Part shown: piece by piece, positions 1 through 11,333 of the stretch
Layout of the letters: every line of letters starts with the position of its first letter
How positions within the stretch are numbered: the first letter of the stretch is position 1
Assembly: GCA_958299035.1 (NCBI GenBank)
Contig: CATQJL010000112.1
Coordinates: 17,150,880 to 17,214,879 of the forward strand
Source: Cylicocyclus nassatus
Lineage: Eukaryota; Nematoda; Chromadorea; Rhabditida; Strongylidae
Direction: 5' to 3'
Length of the DNA: 64,000 nt
The notes under the pieces: generated by a model
What the model was told of the DNA's origin: nothing
Seen by the model: the letters and a program-made list of their open reading frames with translations, nothing else
The model's database searches: none
Position numbers and translations under genes: made by a program

Positions 1-356
1 ACTCATTGTGGAAGATGTGTGACGACTAATAAGGTGTGAAGCGCTACTTGCCAAGCAAACAAATTCAGACAAGTTGACAAACACACCCTATACAGCAAAG
101 TACTTTCACCATCGATGCCCACGCAACCATACACGGTGATAAGCGCCGCACAGCGCCAAGAATCGGATTCCACTTCAGGACTGCACCATAACGTGATGGA
201 AACATGATCTTCGTGAACTGTTGGTTTGGCTTCCCTAAAAAGGTAGGTAGCAAATGTAGCGCAAGATATTGTCCTTTCATTTTGCTGCCGATTTCGAAGT
301 GAAACGAGTATGTAACACAAATGATAGATATGGATCGCCGCTTTGTCGCGCACGCC

Positions 357-440
357 TCAACTTTTGTGCCCTAGAAGCTCTTCGCCTAGAGTTCGGCGCC
401 AAAACAGGGCGCGGAGGGGGGGGGGGGGAGGGGGGGCAAA
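357..440. repeat. Poly-G tract in copy A
   Basis: A run of G (about 415-436) broken by one A. Copy B has a much shorter G run at the matching place (42120-42132), so the tract length differs between the paralogs. Confidence 0.6.
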
Positions 441-1121
441 TACATGACTCGGTAACATAAGCGAGACTGGGTCAGGGATATGATTCTTGTACTGGTTGCC
501 GTCGCGCGGCATTGCATCGCGAAAAACTCGCGCCGATCGTAGCCTTTGACCGTCCCTCCTATGCAAGGCCGCTGTAAAGTTTGCGTATTCAAAGCAGTGC
601 CCACGCAAAACTAAGCGCATGTTCGCGTAAAAACCGATGAGGGTCCCTAAATAAAGCACTGTCCAGTGAAAGCGCAAATGTGCGTCTGGCGTATAGTACG
701 CAAAAAGTGGACGACAATTTTTTGCCGTTCAAATGTTCTTTGCAGAAGACTTCTAAAAACCCATAAATCGGGCAAATCCTCATTCATGCATCTTTTCTCT
801 TGCTACAAATATTGCCGATTTAGAAGAACCAGTCATCTATAGAGCATTTGTTCATGGAAACAACTGTCGAATTTTCAAGCCCACGGTAACTTTGGTACTC
901 TGCCTGAACCATCAACTAAGGTCCGCTTTTACCACAAGAAAGCAAAAAATTAGCACTCACCACTCGAATCCGCAAAACTTCTGCTTAGCTTCACAGTATC
1001 CTGCGTCGGAATATGTCAGAATCAAGGCCTCTCCCAGTGGACTAAACACGTGTAAATTAGGCAGAGTTCATCATGTAAAAGAATGCACAACTGATACAAG
1101 ATGGATGACTGCCACGTCTAT

Positions 1122-1280
1122 ACGTATTAGGCCTCGGGCACAGTTCACGCAATTCCGTCGCCTAGCGATTCTCTGGACAAGAAAAATGTTACGACTCGCA
1201 GGAGGATTCGTCATACAATGCTCGTAACACCTGTCAGGAGAACAGCGAGGCGATGTCGAGCGAACCATGCCCGGGGCCCT
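1122..1280. mobile_element. Short TIR element, GGCCTCGGGCA family
   Basis: The left end reads AGGCCTCGGGCACAGTTCAC and the right end is its near inverse, CGAACCATGCCCGGGGCC. About 160 bp, non-coding. The same family occurs at 42830-42962, 54784-55026 and 55015-55250. Target duplication not clear. Confidence 0.55.
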
Positions 1281-1397
1281 ATCTACGTAACTGTATAAGC
1301 CGTCTGACATCATTGTGCGTATGATCTGCACGGTTTCATAGTTCAAGAGGAACGTTACGTTCACACTAATAGAGGACCTGTTCTTGGTCTAATTGTA

Positions 1398-1651
1398 AGG
1401 GATAGTTCGTACCGCGCACAAAGGCGGACGAAGGCGGATGAAGCCGCACAAAGCCGGACGGCGCACGAAGGCATGTGTGAGTGTGTATGTGTGTGTGTAG
1501 AGAAACGAGACGAGACAAGACGCGCCTTCGTGCGCCTTCGTCCGCTTTTGTGTGGCTTCGTCCGCCTTTGTGCGGTTTCGTCCGCTTTCGTCCCCTTAGT
1601 GCAGCTTCGTCCGCCTTCGTCAGCCTTTGTGCGCGGTATGAACGATCCCTA
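1398..1651. mobile_element. Foldback element with internal minisatellite, copy 1
   Basis: Ends are inverted (AGGGATAGTTCGTACCGCG and CGCGGTATGAACGATCCCT). Inside, both arms are built of a 5-6 bp-period minisatellite, variants of GGCGGACGAAGC on one arm and its complement on the other, around a short GT/GAGACGA spacer. Non-coding. Copies 2 and 3 are at 43229-43471 and 62735-63032. Confidence 0.75.
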
Positions 1652-2230
1652 AGCCTAACAATATTGCACTTTTACTGTTCTTTGTACTTTGATATTAGTG
1701 TTCGTGTGCAAAGGACACAGTCCTACTATCGGAACTACAGCCATAAAAAATTCTGTCTCAAGAAGTCGAACACAGCTGAAGATGTAAAGCAAAAAAATGA
1801 TAACCACACTTACCCATCGCGTACTTGTATTTCCACTTTCAAACTCCGTACACAGTTACTCGCAGAGTGGCACGTCGCGTCCATCGTAAGCTTCGAAGAG
1901 TTCTGTAGCAATGCGATTACAGCAGCAGATTACAACAAACGATCTATGTAAACGATGTGACATGTGACTGGCTGCTGCGCCGCCGTTCCGCTAGTCCAAC
2001 GCGCGCGAGCGCTTAGAGGGTTTGGTTTGGGTCCTGCAGCGCTAAGATGTCATTGTAATGAGCTCGCAGTGGAAAGTTCAAACGCCTCGGTTTCGAAACC
2101 TCCTGCATGAGGATTCTACGGGGAAGTGTTAACATGAAGGAAGAAGAATGTGTTGCCGTGCTCCACCCGCGCGCATCTATCAAGGGGGGATCATGTGTCG
2201 TCGAGTATTCCCATGCGGACATTTGCAACA

Positions 2231-2236
2231 TATGTA
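2231..2236. other. Probable transposon excision footprint TATGTA
   Basis: Copy A reads ACA-TATGTA-TGCG where copy B (44212-44427) has the same flanks with a complete 212-bp foldback between two TA dinucleotides. B's element ends in CTG. TA + TG + TA is what a Tc1-type excision leaves: the TA duplication plus two terminal bases. A chance TG insertion is the alternative. Confidence 0.55.
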
Positions 2237-3032
2237 TGCGCATTCACGCACATTACCCTAGCAGGGATAGAGGGCGGTATGTCCCCGTAGGGCAAGACTG
2301 GCCGGCAAAACGTGCAAAACGCAAGCAGCTGAAGCCCGTAACTCAAATTCGAGTCATGTACCGGCCGAACCCACTCCCCCCCCCTGTTTTTGCCGCCGAA
2401 GACGTTTTGCGCGGGGAATTCTTGGGGGTACAAGGAACTGGGTTTGTCGCTTAACGCCCTACACCCTATGTCCCTACAATAAACGCCCATGGATACACGC
2501 AACACGGACGCACCGCTTACGTATAGAGATACAGTCTTTTCCATCTCAGAGTAGGCGAAACATTCCAAGTGGAGCAGTGCTTCCGCACCGCCACTGGTTC
2601 AGCGAATAGATTAAAATGAAGAGACACAGACTGCAAAGCGGACTCTCGCCAATCTAATTCCCGCCTAAACTAAGCTAGAACTTACTATATGCAGGGGTAC
2701 GTTTTTGTTGCACATATCCGCGCGGGACTGCCTCCGCCAAGTGGCGATGCATAACCTTCTACAGATGTCCGCGTTTTCGGAAACACAATGTCTTCTGAAT
2801 TTTCAGTTCCTTGCACTTCGTCTAGAATTGCCTGCATTGTTGCGGCTGTGTGAATAAAAGAGTCCTTTACAAAGCAACAACGATGCATGGTGGGTCCACT
2901 TCGAACGGGTCTCACAAAATCAAGGTCATAGATCTCGCTTGGACTTGTTCTATGGGTCATTTGAGATGCTGATAATACATGTCACATTTTCTCGCACAAA
3001 AATTCTCGGTGTGGTTATAGTAAGTACCCTAT

Positions 3033-3222
3033 TTTCAGGTGTATAAGACGCACCCTTTTTGCTCTAAACGCGAGCAGACCCAGGCGTGCCGTCGCGCATA
3101 TGTCTCGCGAAGCGGTCGCCTTATCGCTACTGCTCTCACTTAACGCGCTCCATGATGACCATCAGTCTTTTGGCGTGTTCGCCTTCAGAGCGAAAAGGGT
3201 GCGGCTTATACACCTGAAAGGG
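3033..3222. mobile_element. TIR element (GTATAAGACGCACCC type)
   Basis: The left end, TTTTCAGGTGTATAAGACGC followed by ACCCTTTTT, is the inverse of the right end AAAAGGGTGCGGCTTATACACCTGAAAG. The outermost bases also pair (GTACCC at the left, GGGTAC at the right). No coding capacity. Copy B keeps only the right arm (about 45200-45270), so B carries a deletion or A a later gain. Confidence 0.6.
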
Positions 3223-3569
3223 TACATAATGAGGGGTCTTCACAGATTATGGTGCATTTTGATTGAGGTTTATGGCGCATTCGAACCCGAATTATTACCA
3301 GATTAGTGTAGAAGTTCTTGCGTAACTAGAATGCAGGTGAATAACTTTCCAAATTCTTTCCCCAAATTTGAGTGGCGGCCCAAGAAATTGTTTTCGGACG
3401 TACCTTCACTCGAAAAGAATTTTCTTGAGGAATGTCTCGAGCTATTGAAAAGGCAGCAGTTGCATCTTCGGCGTATGTCAAGAGAGTGCCATGAATAAAG
3501 TCAAAGTGTCGCTTTTTGGCATTTCGCAAGTCTTCGATTTCCCTCTGAAGTTTATCAGCCTGGTTCTTA

Positions 3570-4049
3570 CAAGGGAAGGATAGTTGGATGCCGCGGCCAT
3601 TCCTAATGATTTGTATACCAAAAAATGCGCCTTCGAATGCAGATTCTGAATCTGTGCTCGAAATCTGCGAAACGATCTTTTGAAGAAAGTTATGGTTTAG
3701 TTTTTATGTTTAGTTTTTTTCCTTGAAAATTTAGCCTACTTTTGGGTAGTAAAAATCACCAGATTTGATCTAGCCCACCGTTTGATGCTACTGAAGAAAA
3801 TTTTAGACGTAGTAATATTTATTTAGACTATCTGGATCATACTCAGCATTTGAAAAGGAGAGAAAATTTTTTTATTGATGATTTTGACCCTCCGCAAAAA
3901 CGCAATTTTTTTGAATGAAAAATTCATAACTCCATTCAGAGTATCGTTTCGCAGATATGAAAGACAGTCTACGAACCAGCATTCAAAAGCGCATTTTTTG
4001 GTATACAAATCATTATGAATGGCTACGGCACCCAAGTGTCCTTCCCCTG
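3570..4049. mobile_element. PIF/Harbinger-like MITE, TTA target duplication
   Basis: A 480-bp insertion. TTA is duplicated on both sides (3567-3569 and 4050-4052). The ends are CAAGGGAAGGA and TCCTTCCCCTG. The inverted arms continue for about 90 bp with some mismatch, including a block around GTATACCAAAAAATGCGC that pairs with its inverse near 3990. Copy B has the uninterrupted site with one TTA near 45606. The three-base TWA duplication points to the PIF/Harbinger superfamily. It shares the CAAGGGAA end with the element at 27689-28323. Confidence 0.85.
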
Positions 4050-4902
4050 TTAGGAAAAGTTTGAATTTGGTTCTTCATCTCATTCAGTGAATCTTCGGTG
4101 AGTTCGAGGATAGGAATCGTTTTGATTTGCTACAATCGTTCGGTGATCCCCACGAAAATGCGCTTTTGTTCTTCCTTCTCAAAGGCTTTCTTGGCATCTT
4201 CTAGCATCAAGTCAAGGGTTTTCATACGATCTTCTAGGGCAGCGAAGCGAGAGGAGTCTGGATCCACATGCTTACGAGCATGGTTAGCCTCTTCGAATTT
4301 TCCCTTCAACATTGCTAGTTCTTCTCGAAGTGCCGGAAGTTGGAATTTTTCGACATCCTTGATAATCTCTTGGTTGTCTTCTTTGGATAGCAGATGACAG
4401 ATGGAATTCATCTCTGTGTTGAAGTGTTCTATTGTGTCACAGAGCAGATTCTGTCTGCGATTTCAGCTGACATCTCATGCACTGATTCATCATATTCCTT
4501 CTCCATTTGAAGTGCGTAAACGTCGACGAATTGAAATTCGGCATGGGCGCTCTTAAGAGGATGGAGAAGTTCAGTAAGCTGTCGAAGTCCACCCATCTAG
4601 TAATAAACATCATAAACATCCGTTCTTTTCCTCTCCTCAGAAATTACATCGAAGTCTCTTTTAGCGTCCCTGATAGATCTTCTTGGTTTTGCCAACACTT
4701 TGTCGAGTAGCATTCGCAATTTGTCGAATCTAGATTTTGTTATTTGTTTTATTTGCACAAATGCATCCCAGAAGTTAGCCTGTCTTTGCAATTCTGCAAA
4801 CATCATTTGTGCAGGAAATAGGACTGCTTCGAGGGCTTGCACAGAAGGATGAGATTTTGGTGCATCCTGCAGAAGAGCTACGGCCTTTTGCATTCATCAA
4901 GG

Positions 4903-6918
4903 AGGTGCCCTATCTGGCCCCCCCCCCAACAAAGGCAGGGACCGTAATCAGGCTGTTCGTGCAGGGACCCGAGCGCGGTTTCTCCACGGTCCTTTAAACT
5001 TTCATGCCCCGTCTCAGTGAATCCCGTCAGTACTCAACAGCTGGATTTTCGCCAATCCGAAGACTGCGTTTCTGATTTCAAGCTCCTCCCACAGCCACTT
5101 GTCAACTGTTGAGTCGCCCCACTTCGTCATTGGCATGATGTCGCTTCATCCGTCCACGGTTAATCTCCTCTGACATGTGTCATACATACCACTACATTGT
5201 TTCTGCTCTTGTACCTCCAGTACGTGCCATGAAACTTCTTGTTTCCGTAAGTGTTCGAATGAACTGATGGAATGTGTAAGTCAAGAAGCTCAAGTCTCGC
5301 ATTTTTCAGCCATTCCTTTACAAATTGGTGCATAGGTTTCTCTCATGTCATTTACTTTGCAGTACTCACTGATGTCTTCACGTGTGAAAAATCAGTGCAA
5401 AATTCAGTCCAGTCTTGATTAATCTCAACAAAACTTGAAACTCTTACGCGTAGTTACAAACATCGTATCAGCTTTGATTTTTGTTGCTTGGTGTTTTGCG
5501 TCGATGTTTGTACTCACGCGTAGGAGTTCCTAATTTTGTTAGGACTGAACAAAATTGGCCTGAATTTCCGCACTAATTTTCGATAGGAGGTTATAAAATT
5601 TTGAAGACGTAATGATCATTTTCATGGCGACTAATCTGTGATTTTGATCCTGCCAGGGAAAACAGACCCAAATAGCTTCAAGCGACCTCCGATTCCAAAA
5701 CCCTTTACTAGTCATCTTTAAACAATGGAGTGTCAATGAGAACTCACAAGTTCTGATTATTTTGATTATACTTGCGATGGGTTTATAGTAGTAAAATTTC
5801 ACAAAAGGTATTCTATTGGCATTTGAAGAGATTACCGTGACTTGGTAGAGCGATACTCTCGTTTGATAGGAAGGTAGCACCTCAAACCGCATTTAGCAAC
5901 ATGTAAGATTCATAGCTTTGGCTTGATGTTACTTAACGTTGATACTCTGTTCCGGAATGAAGCTATGAACTTAGCGACAAATTTGAAATCAGCGCTGAGA
6001 TCACATCCCCCTGATTGCAAGCATGTGTCTAGGTCGAGTCACTGCTCTAAATTTGCAAACCATACTGCAATCCTTTCTGATCAACCATGGAGTCTTACTT
6101 TGCAGTAAAGAGTAAGTCTAATCCGCACCGCGCAAAAAAGCTCTATTGATTTTGACAACAGACGCAATGTTCTTTTCTACCCATGTTCTATTCTCTCTAA
6201 CGATAGGAAACGGAGAATCAATGAAGGAGACAAATTTTTGCCTGTTTGGACATACACCTGTCTTTACTGCACAGAACTTTACCTTACTGCCTGCTCAAAT
6301 TCCAATGTTCAATCCATAGTTGTGATGAAAGTAGACTGATTTTCCCTTTACCATCTGACACAGAGTCATATGAAGCAAACTGATGAATTTGCTTGGCAAC
6401 TATTTAGGCGCCGAAAAAACGTTTGTTAACAATTCCAAACTTCTTTCATGCTTAATGTAATGAGTATAGGATGTACGCGTCGCCTTTGAGTCGTACTGAG
6501 CCGAATATGAAGGGCGGCGGGCCGGTGCTAGCCAAGTTTATAATTGTCTTGGAAAGATATTATAAAGAGCAAGTTTCTCAGATAGTAAGATTACCCTACG
6601 TAAAACAAAGTAACGGCCTTGCTGACAGTCAATTGATTTCGACGCAAGACGGAAATTAATATGTTAACTAAGGCAACGCTATACTGCTTCAAGTCACAGA
6701 ACGTCTCAATGACCTTCTTCCGTGAATCTGCAGCGCAGAAAAGGATTTTCTGCCAGAACACTTGTCTCCTCAAACCTTTGAAGCAGATGCTTTTGAGCAA
6801 TTCCCCGACGAATTCACTTAGAAGAATTTACTAAGCCTTCGTGGAAACAAACAAAGAATTAGATCAGCATATGATACATATAAAATGAGAACAAATTGTC
6901 AGGATCAAGTTTGAAAAT
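4903..6918. other. Non-coding part of the 2.7-kb insertion in copy A
   Basis: Absent from copy B, where GCATTCATCAAG runs straight into the next exon bases. I find no transposon ends, no terminal duplication and no convincing coding sequence before the SmG gene. There is a C run at 4919-4929. It looks like ordinary genomic DNA moved in together with the SmG gene. Confidence 0.6.
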
Positions 6919-7547
6919 TCAGGAAATCCTCTCTTTCGGTTCCATGATTACGACCGAACTTCCGCGAATTACTACCATTCCAAGAGACACAGGATCACCG
7001 TTTTTCGGGGTATTCAATAGCGTCCTGAATTGTTGATTTATGCAAATCTAGACAAACTGACTCATGCTCCGTCTTTGAAACGGTGTGATATTCACTTTCA
7101 GTCAGTTAGTCTTTCAAAAGGCTCACGAAAACCTTTAGTCTATTCCGGGTTTGGTAAAAAAAGGAAATTTGGAGTATGAGGGCTCCAAATCTTTCAGGTC
7201 AGCCTATGGTAATCTACGATTACCATAGGCGCTGTCATTACATGTGAGCCGTTTGATTTGTAAACTAGAAAATAGCTGATATGTAGACTGAATGAAAGCT
7301 TTAAGGAATTGGATGGACTGGTTGAAGTCCAAGATTCCGTAATAATAATGGGCCATTCTCGTCTAATCATCTCTTGACTCACTTCAAAGCCAAAAATGTT
7401 GACAGACAGAACTCTAACCTCGATAACCATGTTCATGAAAGGATCGAAGCCTCTAAGAACACCTGATACACGACGATTACCATTGAGCTTCAAGTCCATC
7501 TCCTTATCCATATACTTCTTCAACTCTGACGGATGTGTTTTGCTCAT
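6919..7547 (-). CDS. snr-7: Small nuclear ribonucleoprotein SmG, frameshifted
   Basis: Two exons. Exon 1 (7547-7419) encodes 43 residues starting [20 protein letters not shown] and containing the Sm1 motif core [11 protein letters not shown]; its donor is GAG then GTTAGA. Exon 2 (7024-6919) follows an AATTCAG acceptor, begins DAIEY and ends with the Sm2 motif [20 protein letters not shown] plus a stop. With exon 2 read in its proper frames the product is 77 residues, the length known for nematode SmG. SmG is one of seven Sm ring proteins around U1, U2, U4 and U5 snRNA. The oddity is one extra C in the CCCC run (about 7003-7006), which shifts the frame and gives a TGA shortly after. This is either a pseudogene or a base-call error. 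The start follows TTTTGCTTGCAG, a good cis- or trans-splice acceptor. The gene sits in the insertion that breaks the coiled-coil exon of copy A. Confidence 0.85.
7202..7230. repeat. Perfect 13-bp hairpin downstream of SmG exon 1 region
   Basis: GCCTATGGTAATC and its exact inverse are separated by three bases, inside the SmG intron (7025-7418). No function can be assigned. Confidence 0.6.
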
Positions 7548-8053
7548 TTTCTGCAAGCAAAATTCTTGTTGAATATTCGACCCGCTACAAACGGCATCAG
7601 ATCACGAAGACAGACAGCACACAAAATATGGTTGAAACTTGCGGTTGGTCTATATCGTGTCGGTTCTCCTCCTGCATCTTTTAAAAGGCGATCACAATCG
7701 ACGTAGAGTTGGGCTAATCGTTTGGATATGGATTCGATAGCATCGTAACTCTATCTTATGGATCAAATTCAATGATTCAGAGTATTGGTAGCTTTCAGCG
7801 AGGGTACAGCGATCTGCAGCAAAGTCATTTATTAGGTTGTCGGATAATTTCTGTTACACATTTTATTTTGATTCTTAAAAATCTCAGAAGCTTTGGAAAG
7901 ATCTCACGATGTTCACGGCGTATGGGCAGGGTCAAAAGGTCTATACAAGGGTACCGTCGCATCCGCGATCCGTGCGCAAAACACCCACTTTGTGGCTGAA
8001 AATCCGTTTCTTCCCATTTTTGTAAATGAGTTGGCGTTCTCTCAGATGATGGC

Positions 8054-9295
8054 CAGGGCCCGGCACGAGGTCGGCAAATGACAAGCTGGAAATCGTTTTG
8101 GGGCCAAAAAGCAAAGGGGAAATCGTTTTTGCCGGGTCCGGGGCGGAGCCCCGGAAAAAAATTGGCAGTTCATGCTCGCTACTTATCTTGACATGTTATG
8201 TGCCTCAACAGGCGAACACTGGAGTTCGCCGCGTCAAACCGCGCCGTCGCTAATTGTCGCACGCGCGACGTCGCCCAAGCGATGCTATTTGTAACAGCAT
8301 GCATGACTAGTTCTCAATGTATGTGTAATGATATGACACCAAATTTTGTATGCGAACGAAGAGAGGCTAGTGGAAACATAGTATGAAAAATTATGTAAAA
8401 CTTATGTGAACGGAACGAGTAATTAGCATTTTTTCCGAGAATTTCGCAAAACTGGTAAATGAAGATGTGAATTCAAACGGGTCGTTTAAACGCGCAGATG
8501 AACGATATGGTATGAAACTTGGTAAGTAAATGCATACGGGCTTGCAGGGCTTAACTGAGGAGTTTCATTGAAAAATTATGTGACTGAAGGTTGTGGCAAA
8601 CTTTTATCTGAAAATTTTGCGCTACCAAAGAAATGGAAAATGGCTCGTTTGCAACGCAGAGGTAACGAAATCGCGCGAGATTCGGTGTGTATATGCGCAA
8701 TAAGACTAAGTAATAAAGTATGAAATATTATGAAAAACTTATGTGAATGAAGAGTTTCCTTAACTAATTTCCAAATTAGGTCGGCATTTGCCGACCTAAT
8801 TCCCACCTGAGGTCGGCAAAACTCTCAATTCACATAATTTTTTCAAAATTTTTACATAAATCTGTTGTACACCTAAAGTTTACTACATGGTGAAATTTTG
8901 GTTCCGAAGCTCCTCCTCTTGTCCTTGTTAGAGCCCAAAATCGCATCAGCAGCCTAGCTTTCTAAGATGGAAAGCGCGCCCCAGTCAATCGATACGCGCG
9001 GGAACGGCGTCTCTCATTCCTATGACTGCGTTTCTTTGATATTTTCTCATCCCTTAATCATTTTTCTTGCTTATTTTTCTTCCTGTTTCCTATCTTGATA
9101 CAGCTGAGGAGTAATTTGAGGAATTTGAGCAATTTGGGCGCCTTTGAGCGCTTTTGGGCGAAGTGTGGCCGGTAATCTCGTCGCACAAGCACAAAACGTC
9201 ATTTTTGGGCTCAAGGGGGTATTCGTATAATTTATTGGGATCAAATGGGAATTCGTTTTGGAAAACCCCGTTTTCCCACCTCGTGCCGGGCCCTG
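8054..9295. mobile_element. Non-autonomous hAT-like element with 8-bp duplication
   Basis: A 1242-bp insertion. The ends are CAGGGCCCGGCACGAGGT and its inverse ACCTCGTGCCGGGCCCTG. ATGATGGC is duplicated at 8046-8053 and 9296-9303. Copy B has a single GTGATGGC at the same place (about 46955-46962). An 8-bp duplication with CAG-CTG ends is typical of hAT elements. The interior is A/T-rich with more inverted blocks (TTGCCGACCT near 8790 against AGGTCGGCAA). No transposase frame is present, so it would need enzyme supplied in trans. Confidence 0.9.
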
Positions 9296-10226
9296 ATGAT
9301 GGCCGATAGACCGGACAATGTGGTAATCAGGTAGGGCATAGACTGTAAAGTTTAGCTAATACGGGGGGATAACAGACATGTCTGCACCCGTTTTTCTGAG
9401 CGGTTCGAATCTCAGTGTGCGCCGTCTTTGCAATCATCGGAGTTTTTACGAAGAAAACGTCTTCAAAAAATTTCAAAAAATCATTCTCATGTTTTCTATA
9501 TTCATTTACGATGCACATAAAAGAAGAATTTAGGAAAGTTTTTGAATTTTTCGATATTTTTTACCCCTTGTTTTCAAAACGCTAGAGGCACGGAATGCGT
9601 CCATGTCCAAGAGACAATGCCAAAATAGTTCTAAAAAAATTCTGGAAGAGGGAAAGCGCAAGTACGTGCAGAAAAAAAGATCAGACAAAAAAACTGAAAA
9701 ATTTAACTGCTTTTACAAAACTGTCGTAAACTTATTGGACATGCTGGTAGGTAGATCCTGCTATGTCCTAAGCGTATTGCAAATTTGGGGTTTTAAGAAA
9801 GCTTCTGGGATTTCCTAGAAATTTTAGAAAAAAGTGTAACAAAAATTATCCGAAACCTAATACTTTTTTTTTGATAAGCAAGGCATTCGAAAGCTTATAT
9901 GATGCTGATAAATTCCCCCTCCCCCTCTCCACACTTCTGAGAATAACTCGCGCAACATTGTGAATTTGTGCCGAAAATGTCAGCCGTGGTTTTCCTTCCA
10001 CGTTTGACCAGCCCTATCTACAGAAGAAGAAATGTCTTTCTAAGTAGTCATCTCCATGAGCGAGCCCAGTCACTCACGCGCTGATTTTCCCCAAGTAAAC
10101 AGTAAGCTCTTGGGGTTGGACCGGTGTCGGAAACATATGTGTGCAAAGTTTGGCGCTGATCGGCCTACACACATATTTCCATAAATCACCCACTAACACT
10201 TTCCCAACACTCAGTTTTATGTATCA

Positions 10227-10701
10227 CTAGCTGGCTTACCCGGCTCCGCCGTATGTTCCGAATAGAAAATTCCATTTCCTAACCGATCCGGACCAAACTT
10301 GGCACACATACACTTCGGGCCCCGGCGGGTGTCACAGTCCACTTTTCGTTATCGATCGATGTCGATTTTATCGATTTTTTGCAAAATTTGTGCTAGGGGG
10401 CTGGGAGTTGGCACAGGGGGGTAATCGAGCATGCTGATCACCCCCGTGGGAGTGATCAGCATGCTCGATTACCCCCCTGTGCCAACTCCCAGCCTCGTAG
10501 CTCAAATTTTGCAAAAAATCGATAAAATCGACATCGATCGATGACGAAAAGTGGACTGTGACACCCGCCGGGGCCCGAAGTGTATGTGTGCCAAGTTTGG
10601 TCCGAATCGGTTAAGAAATGGAATTTTCTATTCGGAACATACGTACACACAGACATACAGACAGACATACAGACAAACAGACATTCAGCTTTTTGTATAA
10701 G
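10227..10701. mobile_element. Palindromic ACTAGCTGGC element with AC-rich tail, copy 1
   Basis: Two arms of about 200 bp (10241-10443 and 10446-10648) are nearly perfect inverses, centred on CACCCCCGTGGGAGTG. Only the right side carries the simple tail (ACAGACATACAGACAG repeats, then TTTTTGTATAAG). Copy B lacks it and reads straight from GTATC to ATGCATC. The asymmetric tail suggests an inverted dimer of a retroposon-like unit rather than a cut-and-paste MITE. Copy 2 is at 11334-11818. No coding capacity. Confidence 0.75.
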
Positions 10702-10785
10702 ATGCATCTTCTAAAAGTATTCCCACTAACGTGGCTTCGTTCCGATCTTTGACATGGCAACATCGAAAAGTACGTTAAATTCGCT

Positions 10786-11105
10786 AAAGGCAGTATCCGG
10801 GCCAGATGGGGGTTTTAGGATTTCAGTGCCATGCAAGGGTGGCCCCCTCAGACACATCGCGCAAGTGCGACGTCCTTACGCTCGACCTAAAGCAAGAAAA
10901 ACGACCGGAACGTCTAGGGAGAGTCCTCCGAGCTGTCCAAATTCCTGCTATGCGCTCTGCTCTCAGCCTTGAAGGGGACCGCCGAATTTCAAATTGTCAA
11001 GCTTTGGAAAACACATGTTCTCGCCATTTCTGCGCCTTCATATGTGGATTTTCGGATTCAGCATTGCGATTAACCCCTTAGCGGATTTTCTAGAAATCGT
11101 GTAGC
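10786..11105. mobile_element. Degraded AGGCAG-family MITE shared by A and B
   Basis: Starts TAAAGGCAGTATCCGGGC. It is present in B (47930-48290) and, inverted and better preserved, in C (62515-63196). This copy has lost its far end. It predates the A/B duplication. Confidence 0.6.
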
Positions 11106-11333
11106 ATCCAGGCGCCCGGCTAGGTTTTTTTGTCACACTATTAGTCTTGTACCAAAGCCATGGGTACGAGGCCCCATATCTCGTGCGTCGGTTCTAAGAT
11201 TTCTAGTTCGTTCCTCGACAGTTCCTCGCCAGTATCCACTGTTCTGTATCAGCTTTTCTGTATCTCATCATCTAGCTTTTGTTATTCTCTATATTTGCAT
11301 AACAGCTTCTTATTGTGGTTTGTCATATTTCTG

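Larger units (their letters stand above)
3404..7745 (-). pseudogene. Broken copy A of the coiled-coil exon
   Basis: Pieces match the intact exons at 45444-46598 and 58165-59325: about 7745-7641 (N-terminal part), 4902-4050 and 3569-3404 (C-terminal part). The 3' end keeps the splice donor (AAG then GTACGT). The exon is dead for three reasons seen directly: a 480-bp MITE splits it at 3570, a 2.7-kb insertion splits it at about 4903, and roughly 115 bp covering the acceptor and first codons is missing at 7745. Small frame breaks, for example near 4411-4500, add to this. The surviving parts read as helical, Glu/Lys/Leu-rich sequence. Confidence 0.85.

Noticed and set aside
9380..9420. GCGGTTCGAATCTCAG resembling a tRNA T-arm / B box (also 47060)
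   Set aside because: The stem does not pair with a 7-base loop, and no matching acceptor or anticodon arm exists upstream.
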